Positions 56,452 to 64,000 of a stretch of 64,000 nucleotides of DNA are shown piece after piece. This stretch comes from Mycolicibacter engbaekii. Lineage in GTDB: Bacteria; Actinomycetota; Actinomycetes; Mycobacteriales; Mycobacteriaceae. The stretch spans positions 62,001-126,000 of the forward strand of contig NZ_LQOT01000041.1 of assembly GCF_002101585.1 (NCBI RefSeq). Reading direction: 5' to 3'. Position 1 is the stretch's first letter. Each line of letters starts with the position of its first letter. The position numbers and the translations under genes were made by a program. Under the pieces are notes generated by a model. The model saw nothing but the letters and a program-made list of their open reading frames with translations. It did not search any database and was not told the DNA's origin.

Positions 56452-56718
56452 TCACTTCGGGCCGTCGTCGGGCACCCGGAAACGGGCCACGCTCACCGAG
56501 CCGATGAAGCCGACGAGCGCCAGGGCCGCCAGGCTGTAGGTCACGGTGGTGTCCCGGCTGACCGCGGCCCAGATGCCGATACCGCACATCGTCATCGCCG
56601 CCAACGTGTCCAGCGCCACCAGCCGGTCCAGGGTGGTGGGACCGAGCAGCAGTCGGCACATGGTGATGACCGCGGCAATACCCAACAGCACACCTGCCGT
56701 ACCCCAGATGACATTCAT
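56452..56718 (-). CDS. mnhF: Na+/H+ antiporter subunit MnhF
   Basis: 88 residues, three TM segments, with GPTTLDRLVALDTLA typical of MnhF. ATG at 56718 overlaps the mnhE stop (ATGA), and the gap to mnhG is 10 bp. Forms the MrpEFG part of the complex. Confidence 0.93.
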   Translation of the reverse strand: MNVIWGTAGVLLGIAAVITMCRLLLGPTTLDRLVALDTLAAMTMCGIGIWAAVSRDTTVTYSLAALALVGFIGSVSVARFRVPDDGPK

Positions 56719-57242
56719 GCGCTTTCCTCCGCGGACAGCCACTCGTCGTCGCGTTCGAAGGCGGCGATCAGCAGACGCTCCACCTGCGCGGCCTGGTGAT
56801 GGAAACGTTCGACCGCCTGCGCCGATCCGACATCGATCACATGGCAATACAGGATGCGGCGCACCTGGTCGATCTCCAGCACGACCGAGCCGGGCAGCAG
56901 CGTGGTGATCGCCGAGGCGAGCACCAGCACCAGGTCGGATTTGATGCTCAGCTGCACCCGCAGCACGCCCATCTTCGGTGGGGGGCCGGGTTTGACCGCC
57001 AGCCACATCAGCTGAACGCTGGACGTCACCAGATACCAGCAGAACAGTCCAAGCAACTTCAGCAGCGGCACCGGATGCACCCGCCCCCGCACCGGGACCG
57101 GCGGGACCGGCAGCAACACCATGATCGCGACCGCAACCACGACACCCATGACGATGTTGGGGATGGTCACGCGGCCCCACAGCAGCACCCACACCGTGGC
57201 CAGCGCAGACACCGAGAACAGCCGGAGCGCGACGGCCCTCAT
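56715..57242 (-). CDS. mnhE: Na+/H+ antiporter subunit MnhE
   Basis: 175 residues: two N-terminal TM helices, LLKLLGLFCWYLVTSSVQLMWLAV, and the cytosolic SDLVLVLASAITTLLPGSVVLEI domain ending in an acidic tail. ATG at 57242 overlaps the mnhD stop. Normal length for MnhE. Confidence 0.93.
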   Translation of the reverse strand: MRAVALRLFSVSALATVWVLLWGRVTIPNIVMGVVVAVAIMVLLPVPPVPVRGRVHPVPLLKLLGLFCWYLVTSSVQLMWLAVKPGPPPKMGVLRVQLSIKSDLVLVLASAITTLLPGSVVLEIDQVRRILYCHVIDVGSAQAVERFHHQAAQVERLLIAAFERDDEWLSAEESA

Positions 57243-58837
57243 GGTGCACCCACCGACAGCACGGCGGAGATGTACTCGCCCCGGTCGAGGACCTCCGCTG
57301 CGGCCCGCTGCGTGTAGGCGAAGACGGGTCCGGCCAGCACGCTCAGCGACAGACCCAGTGCGATCAGCGCCAGCGTCGGGACCACCATCCACGTCGGCAT
57401 CCGTCCGACGTCGTCTCGGTCGGCGTAGGCCACGTCATCGACATCGTCGAGCAGCACCGGCGGGGCGGCCAGCGCCAGGGCACCCTCGGGGGCGTCGACC
57501 CGCCGGCGCCAGAACGCCTTGGTCCAGATCCGCGCCAGCACATACAGCGTCAGCAGACTGGTCACCACCGCGCCGCCAACCAGGCACCAGGCCAGCACCG
57601 ATCCGTCGCCGACACCGGCCTGCAACACCGCCGTTTTGCCGATGAAGCCCGAAAAGGGCGGGATACCACCGAGGTTGAAGGCGGGGATCAGGAACACGAG
57701 AGCCAGCAACGGGTTGGCGATCAAGCCGCCCAGCCGGTGCAGAGACGACGCGCCGCCCTGACGTTCGATCAGTCCGGCCGCCAGGAACAGCGTGGTCATC
57801 ACGATGATGTGGTGCATCACGTAGAAGATGGCGCCGGCCATGCCCAGCTCGCTGGACAACGCGATGCCGAACACCATGAAACCGATGTGGCTGACCAGCG
57901 TGAAGGACAGTACCCGCTTGATGTCGCTCTGCGCGATGGCACCGAATATGCCGACCAGCATGGTCAACAGGCCCGCGACCAGCAGCACCGAGTCCAGGCC
58001 GCCATCGGGAAACAGCAGGGAGTGCGCCCGGATGATCGCGTAGACACCGACTTTGGTCAGAATCCCGGCGAACACCGCGGTGATCGGTGCCGGCGCCGTG
58101 GGGTAGGCGTCCGGGAGCCAGGCCGACAGCGGGAACACGGCCGCCTTGATCCCGAACGCCACCAGCAGCACCGCGAACACCGCGCTTCGGGTGCCGCCGG
58201 GCAGTGCTCCGGTGCGCGTCGCCAGCTCGGCGAGGTTCAGCGTGCCGGTGGCCGCATACACCAGCGCGATACCGAACAGGAACACCATCGACGAGGCCAT
58301 CGAGACCATCACATAACCGATGCCGGCCCGGATCCGTTCGGCGCTGGCGCCGATGGTCAGGAGCACGAAGCTCGCCGACAGCAGCATCTCGAACCCGACG
58401 AACAGGTTGAACAGGTCACCGGCCAGAAAGGCCAGCGACACACCGGTGGCCAGGGTCAGGTAGGTGGGCAGGAAGATCGACACCGGCTGGCGGTCGTCGC
58501 CGTCGCGCACCCCCTGCCCGATGGCGTAGACCATGACCGCCAGCAGCACGATCGCGGACACCACCAGCATCAGCGCCGACAGCCGGTCGACGACGAGGCT
58601 GATCCCCAACGGCCCCAGGCCCTGCTCGGTGGGACCCCAGCCGCCGACGTGCAGCACCAGGGTCCCGTCCCGGTCGGTCAGATACAGCAGCGCCGCGCTG
58701 ACCGCGGTCACCGCACACAACACGGCGATGGTGATCGGCCGCTGCAGGCGCGGACGCCGGCCGACGATCAGGGTCACCGCGGCGCCCAGCGTGGGCAGCA
58801 GCACCGGCATCGGCATCAAAACGGCGGCGAGACTCAC
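57239..58837 (-). CDS. mnhD: Na+/H+ antiporter subunit MnhD
   Basis: 532-residue complex-I-like (NuoN/NuoM type) proton-translocating subunit with about 14 TM segments; conserved GIKAAVFPLSAWLPDAYPTAPAPITAVFAG contains the lysine of the ion path. A 40-residue acidic cytosolic stretch near the C-terminus (DDVDDVAYADRDD) is unusual but sits between TM segments. ATG at 58837 overlaps mnhC stop. Confidence 0.95.
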   Translation of the reverse strand: MSLAAVLMPMPVLLPTLGAAVTLIVGRRPRLQRPITIAVLCAVTAVSAALLYLTDRDGTLVLHVGGWGPTEQGLGPLGISLVVDRLSALMLVVSAIVLLAVMVYAIGQGVRDGDDRQPVSIFLPTYLTLATGVSLAFLAGDLFNLFVGFEMLLSASFVLLTIGASAERIRAGIGYVMVSMASSMVFLFGIALVYAATGTLNLAELATRTGALPGGTRSAVFAVLLVAFGIKAAVFPLSAWLPDAYPTAPAPITAVFAGILTKVGVYAIIRAHSLLFPDGGLDSVLLVAGLLTMLVGIFGAIAQSDIKRVLSFTLVSHIGFMVFGIALSSELGMAGAIFYVMHHIIVMTTLFLAAGLIERQGGASSLHRLGGLIANPLLALVFLIPAFNLGGIPPFSGFIGKTAVLQAGVGDGSVLAWCLVGGAVVTSLLTLYVLARIWTKAFWRRRVDAPEGALALAAPPVLLDDVDDVAYADRDDVGRMPTWMVVPTLALIALGLSLSVLAGPVFAYTQRAAAEVLDRGEYISAVLSVGAP

Positions 58838-59283
58838 CGGAGTTCCTCACTTTCCGGCACGGCATCGAGGTCACCGGCCGAGACCGGAACGCCCTGGTCG
58901 GGCTCGGCGGCGATCACCTCTTCGTCCGAAAGCTGCAAAACCCGCATCGCCTCTTCGTCATCGCCGACATCGTCGGTGGTCGTCAGGTTGAACGAGCGGT
59001 AGGTCAGCGCAAGTACGAAAGCGCCCACTCCCATGGTGATCACGATGGAGGTCAACACCATGGCCTGCGCCAGCGGGTCGGCGTCCGTTTCTTTGCCGGA
59101 GTTGGCCCAAAAAATCGGCGGGTTGCCGTCGGGACCGCCGACATCGATGATCAGCAGATTGATGGCATTGCCGATCATCATCAGGCCCAACAGCATCCGG
59201 GTCAAGCTGCGTTCCAGCAGCATGTAGACGCCGCAGGAGGTCAAGCCGGCCGCCATCAGCAGCGGCACCAGATGCGCGATCAT
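58834..59283 (-). CDS. mnhC: Na+/H+ antiporter subunit MnhC
   Basis: 149 residues: three TM segments with the NuoK-like GVYMLLERSLTRMLLGLMMIGNAINLLII, then a 45-residue acidic C-terminal tail (about 105-149) not needed for the fold. ATG at 59283 overlaps mnhA stop by 4 bp. Longer than the minimal MnhC because of the tail. Confidence 0.94.
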   Translation of the reverse strand: MIAHLVPLLMAAGLTSCGVYMLLERSLTRMLLGLMMIGNAINLLIIDVGGPDGNPPIFWANSGKETDADPLAQAMVLTSIVITMGVGAFVLALTYRSFNLTTTDDVGDDEEAMRVLQLSDEEVIAAEPDQGVPVSAGDLDAVPESEELR

Positions 59284-62174
59284 GACACCCCCGCCAGTGG
59301 TCGAGTCGAGTGCTGGGACTCCAGTTCCTGGTCCAGTCGCACGCCCAGGCTGCGCAGCACGTCGAGCACCATGCCGACCACCACCAGGTACACGCCCAGG
59401 TCGAAGAACAGCGATGTCACCACATCGACGTGGCCCAACACCGGCAGCGTGAAGCTCAGCACCGCCGAAGACAGCGCCGGGGCCCCCAGGAACAACGAGC
59501 CCAGCGCGGTGCCGCCGACCAGGGCCAGCCCGACTCCCAGGATCTTGCTGGAGTCCACCGGCAGGGTCTCGCCGAGCTCGTACTGCCCCCCGGCGAGGTA
59601 GCGCAGCGCCAACCCCAGCCCGGCGGCCAGCCCGCCGGCGAAGCCGCCGCCGGGATAGTTGTGTCCGGCGAACAGGAAGTACACCGAGACCACCATGATC
59701 AGCGGGAAGATCATCCGGGTCGCCACCTCCAGCACCAGCGAACGCTGGTTCGGGTCGTGATATGCGCTGCCCCGCAGCCACGTGGTCGAGCCGATCGCCG
59801 GACTGTAGGGGGTGGCCACCCCCGGGGACCGCTGCGCGGTGCCGGCGTCGGTGATCCGTGGGGCACGGCCGAACCGGCGGTTGCGGAACACCATGGAAGC
59901 GACACCGGTCGCTGCGACCAGCAGCACCGAGATCTCCCCGAGGGTGTCCCAGGCCCGCACGTCGACCAGCAGGACGTTGACGGTGTTGGCCCCGTGGCCG
60001 CGGACGTAGGCAGCCTGGGGCAATGCCTCGGCAACGCCGTCGGTGGTGCGTGCCGCCATCGCGAACGCCCCCAGCACGGCGACCGCGAATCCGGACGCCA
60101 CGGCCACCAAGATCCGCGGCAGCCGGTTCAGCGCCATGGTCGGCCGTTCCGCCTCCGCGGGCAGGGTGCGCAGCACCAGCACGAAGATCACCAAAGTGAC
60201 TGTCTCGACCAGCAGTTGAGTCAACGCCAGGTCCGGCGCGCCGTGGAAGGCGAAGGCCGCGGCGCAACCGTAGCCGGTCACCCCGACCATCAGGACCGTG
60301 GACAGCCGGTTGCGCGTCATCGTCGCACCGATGCCGCCGGCGACCACCAGTACCGCCACCATCAGTTGCAGCGGCGTGTCCCAGAGTCGTACGTCGACAT
60401 GATCACGCGCCCCCAACGCCAAGGCGCTGAGCGGAAGCACCACCAGCGTCGTGAAGATCACGCCCTGGTTCAGCGGCAGGGAGCCGCGCTGGGTGATACG
60501 GGTCAGCCGCACGGCCGCCACGTCGAGAAGCCGCAGAGCCTCGTCGTAGATCCGGTCGGCCTTGCCCACCGGCAGCCGGCGCAACCGGGACAGCCCCAGC
60601 AGATCGCGGGCGGCGAAAACACTGGTTCCCGCCACCAGCACCAGCGCCGAGAGCACCACCGGAAGTCCCACGCCGTGCCACAGCGCCAAGTGGTAGCCCG
60701 TTCCGCCCGGCATGGTGTCGGCGTAGGTGCTCAGCACCGTGTCGAGGGTCAGGGCGCCCAGCCCCATGGCCAGGCTGGCGGCGGCCAGCAGCGCCGGCGG
60801 GGCCAGGAAGGCCACGCCCGGCCGGTGCAGGTCGGCCACCGCGGCACTCGGCGTGAGCTGGCCCTTGCGGGCGAATCCTCCCCACACGAACCGCACGCTG
60901 TAGATCACGGTGAACATCGAGGCGACCACCCCGGCGGCCAGCACGTACGGACCGGCCCAACCCAGGACCGGCGACTGTGCCTCGGCGCCGAAAATCGTCT
61001 CCTTGGCGACGAAGCCCACGAACGGCGGCACTCCGGCCATGCTCGCGGCGGCCGCGGCGGCGATCAGGAACAGTCCCGGACACCGGCGGCCCAGCCCGGC
61101 CAGTTCGCGCAGGTCGCGGGTGCCGGTGGAATGGTCGATGATCCCGACCACCATGAACAGCGTCGCCTTGGCCGCCGCATGCGCACACATGGCGGTCAGC
61201 CCGGCGAGCATGAAGTCACCGGTGCCGACCCCGACCAGCACGATCATCAGGCCCAGCTGGCTGACGGTGCTGTAGGCCAGCAGCAGCTTCAGGTCGTATT
61301 CGCGGATCGCCCGCCAACCGGCCAGCAAGGCGGTGGACAGGCCCAGGATCACCAGCGTCGGCCGCCAGCCGGGCGATTCGGCGTACCCGGGCGCCAGCCG
61401 CGCCACCAAGTAGATCCCGGCCTTGACCATGGCCGCGGCATGCAGATAGGCACTGACCGGTGTCGGTGCCGCCATGGCCCCGGGCAGCCAGAAGTGCAGC
61501 GGCACAATCGCGGATTTGCTGAGCGCGCCGACCAGGATCAGCAGGACACCCGCGGTCACCGCGGTTCCGGTCGGCGGGTGGGCCACCAGCTCCGAGAGCA
61601 GGTAGGTGCCCGCGGCGTTGCCCAGGCAGATGATTCCGACCAGCATCGCCAGACCGCCCGCCGTGGTCACCAGCAATGCCTGGGTGGCGGCACGGCGGTT
61701 GACGGCGCGTTCGGCGTAGTGACCGACGAGCAGAAATGACAGCACCGTGGTCATTTCCCAGAACACATAGAGGACCAGCGCGTTGTCGGCGACCATCAGG
61801 CCGAACATCGCTCCGGCGAAGCCGACCATCTTCGCGGCGAAGCTCGGCAGCCGCGGATCGTCGGTGTGCGACCCGACCGGCCGGAAGTAGGCGGCACAGT
61901 AGAACAGGATCAGCGCGCCGATCCCCAACGCCAGCACGCACATGATCGCGCTCAGGGCGTCGAACCGCAGCGCGATGTCCATCGACAGCCCGGGCACCCA
62001 GGACACGGTGGCGCGGTGGTCGACGGCCGGACCGCTCGGCCAGTTCGCCACCACCCAGCCCAGCGAGACCAGCGGGATCGCGCCCAGCGGATAGAAAGCC
62101 GCTCGTCCCCATCGACGTACCATCGCCGGGGCCACAGCCGTGCCAACAATATGGGCAAGCAATATCGCCAGCAT
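59280..62174 (-). CDS. mnhA: Fused Na+/H+ antiporter subunit MnhA-MnhB
   Basis: 964 residues. The NuoL-like MnhA part (about 1-780, about 20 TM segments) has VPLHFWLPGAMAAPTPVSAYLHAAAMVKAG; the C-terminal about 150 residues (SLVLEVATRMIFPLIMVVSVYFLFAGHNYPGGGF) are an MnhB domain, so A and B are one polypeptide as usual in actinobacteria. ATG at 62174 is chosen (GGAG 4 nt upstream); GTG at 62177 adds one residue. First gene of the operon; antiporter contributes to pH and sodium homeostasis. Confidence 0.95.
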   Translation of the reverse strand: MLAILLAHIVGTAVAPAMVRRWGRAAFYPLGAIPLVSLGWVVANWPSGPAVDHRATVSWVPGLSMDIALRFDALSAIMCVLALGIGALILFYCAAYFRPVGSHTDDPRLPSFAAKMVGFAGAMFGLMVADNALVLYVFWEMTTVLSFLLVGHYAERAVNRRAATQALLVTTAGGLAMLVGIICLGNAAGTYLLSELVAHPPTGTAVTAGVLLILVGALSKSAIVPLHFWLPGAMAAPTPVSAYLHAAAMVKAGIYLVARLAPGYAESPGWRPTLVILGLSTALLAGWRAIREYDLKLLLAYSTVSQLGLMIVLVGVGTGDFMLAGLTAMCAHAAAKATLFMVVGIIDHSTGTRDLRELAGLGRRCPGLFLIAAAAAASMAGVPPFVGFVAKETIFGAEAQSPVLGWAGPYVLAAGVVASMFTVIYSVRFVWGGFARKGQLTPSAAVADLHRPGVAFLAPPALLAAASLAMGLGALTLDTVLSTYADTMPGGTGYHLALWHGVGLPVVLSALVLVAGTSVFAARDLLGLSRLRRLPVGKADRIYDEALRLLDVAAVRLTRITQRGSLPLNQGVIFTTLVVLPLSALALGARDHVDVRLWDTPLQLMVAVLVVAGGIGATMTRNRLSTVLMVGVTGYGCAAAFAFHGAPDLALTQLLVETVTLVIFVLVLRTLPAEAERPTMALNRLPRILVAVASGFAVAVLGAFAMAARTTDGVAEALPQAAYVRGHGANTVNVLLVDVRAWDTLGEISVLLVAATGVASMVFRNRRFGRAPRITDAGTAQRSPGVATPYSPAIGSTTWLRGSAYHDPNQRSLVLEVATRMIFPLIMVVSVYFLFAGHNYPGGGFAGGLAAGLGLALRYLAGGQYELGETLPVDSSKILGVGLALVGGTALGSLFLGAPALSSAVLSFTLPVLGHVDVVTSLFFDLGVYLVVVGMVLDVLRSLGVRLDQELESQHSTRPLAGVS

Positions 62175-62206
62175 CACGCTCCACGTGCCGTTTCGTTTAA
62201 GTCGAT

Positions 62207-62230
62207 GCGTTCAGTTACGCGTTCAGTTAC
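62207..62230 (-). repeat. Tandem 12-bp repeat in the mnhA promoter region
   Basis: GCGTTCAGTTAC occurs twice with no spacer (62207-62218 and 62219-62230), and GTTAC-N6-GTAAC forms an inverted pair at 62226-62241. It lies 33-67 bp before mnhA, within a 222-bp divergent-type gap that also contains a TATCCT-like -10 on the minus strand (about 62250). A binding site for an operon regulator is likely; which one is unknown. Confidence 0.5.
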
Positions 62231-62396
62231 ATCCAGGTAACGGCTAGAGGATAACCCGGACGCGTTTCGGCACGGCTCCGTAGTCTCTCGCCACAACTCT
62301 TTCAATTCAGTCTGTGAGCCGCAGCGATACCGCGCCATGGAACGCAACCCCCATTCGGCCGGGGGCCGAACCCTCATGGGCATCTGGGGGCGGTGG

Positions 62397-63068
62397 TTAC
62401 GGTTCGATCAGCCCGGTCCTGATGGCGTACCGGGTCAGCGCCAGGCGGTCACGCAGGCCCAATTTCTGCAGCGTGTTGGTGCGGTGGCGGTCGACGGTCT
62501 TCGCGCTGATACCCAGGGTCTTGGCGATCTCACGCGCCGAGAGGCCCTCGGCGATGAGCTTGAGCACTTCCTCCTCGCGCGGCGTCAGAATCGTCTCCGG
62601 CAAGGTGGTGCCGTGCCGCGCCCGGTGCAGATAGTCCCGGATCAGCGCTGTCACCGCACCGGCGTACAGAAACGGCTCACCGCGTATGGTCGCCCGGCAG
62701 GCCTCGAGCAGGTCGCGGTCGGCGACCGACTTCAGCACGTAGCCCGAGGCGCCGGCCTTGAGCGCCTCGAAGAAATACTGCTCGTTGTCGTGCATCGACA
62801 GCATCAGCATCCGCACGTGGGGAAAGTTGCGGTTGATCTCCCGGGCGGCCTGCAATCCCGTCATCCTCGGCATGGCGATGTCCAGAATGGCCAGGTCGAC
62901 GGGCGTTTCCTGGAGCGCTGCCAGCGCCTCGGCACCATCGGCGGCCTCGGCGACGACGGACAGATCTGGCTCGGCGTCGAGGATCATCCGCAGCCCGCTA
63001 CGGACCAGGGCGTGGTCATCGGCGAGCAGGATGCGCGCCGCCTGGGTTGTCGGCTGGGTCGGCATCAT
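62397..63068 (-). CDS. NarL/LuxR-type response regulator
   Basis: 223 residues: receiver domain with DD (17-18), phospho-acceptor Asp63 (AILDIAMP) and KSVAD lysine, and a LuxR HTH (LTPREEEVLKLIAEGLSAREIAKTLGISAKTVDRHRTN, about 153-192). Coupled by a 4-bp overlap to the upstream histidine kinase gene. Adjacent to mnhA in the same direction, across 220 bp, so control of the antiporter is possible but unproven. Confidence 0.93.
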   Translation of the reverse strand: MMPTQPTTQAARILLADDHALVRSGLRMILDAEPDLSVVAEAADGAEALAALQETPVDLAILDIAMPRMTGLQAAREINRNFPHVRMLMLSMHDNEQYFFEALKAGASGYVLKSVADRDLLEACRATIRGEPFLYAGAVTALIRDYLHRARHGTTLPETILTPREEEVLKLIAEGLSAREIAKTLGISAKTVDRHRTNTLQKLGLRDRLALTRYAIRTGLIEP

Positions 63069-64000
63069 GACGGCGCCGCCCCCGGTGCCGCGGGCGCCAC
63101 CAGCTGGATCTCGGTGCCCTGGCCGGGCGGGGAGGTGATGGTCAGGGTGCCGTGCACCAGCAGGGCACGCTCGCGCATGCCGGTGATGCCGGCGCCTTCG
63201 GCGCTCACCCCCCCGACGCCGTCGTCACGGATCCGCAGCGTCAGCTGCCCGGCGGGGTCGACGTTCAGGTCCAGCCAGACCTTGTGGGCGCCGGCATGCC
63301 GGGCGACGTTGGTCACGCTCTCCTGCACTATGCGGTAGCACACCAACTCCACGTTGGGGTCCAACCGTTGCGACTGGGGGGCGATGTCTTTGACCACATC
63401 GATCCCGGTCGCCTGGGTGAATTGGTTGAACAGCGCCTGCAAAGCGCTGAGCAGGCCGAGGTCTTCCAGTGCGTCCGGGCGCAGCCGGCGGGCAATACCG
63501 CGCACCTCGTCGAGGCTGGCGCGCACCGTCTCCTGAGCCTCGGCGAGGTCGGCGCGTATCCCGCTGGGCGCGGCATCGACGGCCCGTTTGAGGGTGAGCA
63601 GAGCCACCGTCAACGTTTGGCCGATCTCATCGTGCAGCTCCCTGGCGATTCGTTGGCGCTCGTTCTCCTGCGCGGCCAGCACCAGGGCACTCGAGGCAGC
63701 GCGTTCGGTCTCCAGCCGGTCCAGCATCGCGTTGAACGATGCCATCAGGTCATGTAGATCGCCGGCCCCAGGGTCGTCGACCCGGTCGGTGCGCCGCAGC
63801 AGGTCGACCCGCCGCATCGACGCGGCCAGCCGATCCAGCGGGGCCAGGCTGGATCGCAAGAGCAGCGCGTTGGCCCCGACCACGACGGCCAGCCCGACCA
63901 CCAGGACGGGGATCTCGGCCAGTTGCGCGGGCCCCGACACCGTGGCCGGCGACATCGCCAGTACCAGGGTGCCGAACGTGAAGACCAGACCGTTGATCGC
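63065..64000 (-). CDS. Sensor histidine kinase, HisKA_3 type (5' end outside window)
   Basis: The frame is open to the right edge, so the N-terminus is missing. Present: a TM segment (PVLVVGLAVVVGANALLL), a HAMP-like stretch, the HisKA_3 phospho-acceptor ARELHDEIGQTLTVALLTLK, and an HATPase domain with ESVTNVARHAGAHKV and IRDDGVGG, GAGITGMRERALLVHG. Matches NarX/DegS-type kinases and pairs with the overlapping NarL-type regulator gene. Confidence 0.92.
   Translation of the reverse strand, partial: AINGLVFTFGTLVLAMSPATVSGPAQLAEIPVLVVGLAVVVGANALLLRSSLAPLDRLAASMRRVDLLRRTDRVDDPGAGDLHDLMASFNAMLDRLETERAASSALVLAAQENERQRIARELHDEIGQTLTVALLTLKRAVDAAPSGIRADLAEAQETVRASLDEVRGIARRLRPDALEDLGLLSALQALFNQFTQATGIDVVKDIAPQSQRLDPNVELVCYRIVQESVTNVARHAGAHKVWLDLNVDPAGQLTLRIRDDGVGGVSAEGAGITGMRERALLVHGTLTITSPPGQGTEIQLVAPAAPGAAPS

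Noticed and set aside
59310..61739. Long plus-strand open frame across mnhA
   Set aside because: Antisense shadow of a TM-rich gene; product is Gln/His/Arg-rich with no domain.

Overview
The window is chromosomal DNA from a mycobacterium (family Mycobacteriaceae). This is inferred from high GC, dense packing with many 1-4 bp overlaps, and an unmistakable core gene set: rpfB, ksgA, ispE, the Pat acetyltransferase, pmt, sepX, moeA1, galU, ruc, pepD-mprB-mprA and fadE13-accD2-accA2-fadE12-echA7. As I recall the M. tuberculosis map, this is the Rv1011-to-Rv0966c block in inverted order, with several local insertions and losses. The mnh (Mrp) antiporter operon and an NADP-type gdhA recall environmental or fast-growing mycobacteria. 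The species cannot be fixed from the sequence alone.

Layout. 0-8 kb: ispE, then a PE-PPE-domain hydrolase and a soluble Ser/Thr kinase that separate ispE from ksgA-rpfB; then tatD and, divergently, metG. 8-15 kb: an oxidoreductase/ECF41 sigma factor operon with a recognisable ECF41 promoter, pabB, rsmI, pmt, an AlkB-like gene behind an SOS box, and a lipoprotein. 15-18 kb: cNMP-gated acetyltransferase, gdhA, DUF732 protein. 18-27.7 kb is accessory: an EcsC / SCO6745-like / metal-dependent hydrolase operon whose first gene carries an amber stop, a membrane protein, two TetR regulators, a ferritin-like diiron candidate, an SDR, a DMT exporter, and an orphan MinD-like ATPase beside tRNA-Ala(CGC). 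27.8-38.9 kb is conserved: sepX, rimJ, moeA, galU, 5-FTHF cyclo-ligase, ruc (CIRCE-controlled), SAF protein, an MscL variant with a zinc ribbon, moaB2, pepD, mprB, mprA, rpmF. 39-47.7 kb is one catabolic operon: AtuA-like protein, two acyl-CoA dehydrogenases, a biotin-dependent carboxylase, an enoyl-CoA hydratase. 47.7-56.1 kb: LiaF-like protein, a coupled ATP-grasp/NylB-like hydrolase pair, TetR/MpaB divergent pair, and a type VII secretion-type module (EspC-like protein, glycine-zipper effector candidate, small membrane protein, LpqN-like protein), then a methyltransferase. 56.1-64 kb: mnhABCDEFG on the minus strand, then a NarL-type two-component pair that runs off the right edge.

How the parts fit. 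Stress circuits can be read from DNA sites: CIRCE at ruc, an SOS box at the AlkB gene, an ECF41 promoter at the oxidoreductase-sigma operon, an 11-bp-phased direct repeat before rpfB, and palindromic operators before TetR-linked genes. Envelope functions (RpfB, Pmt, SepX, PepD/MprAB, MscL, Mnh) dominate the conserved part. The accessory part carries the less understood enzymes and the likely secretion module.

No gap between genes exceeds 300 bases. I see no insertion sequence, phage gene, CRISPR array or rRNA. All family assignments are from reading the protein sequences; nothing was searched.
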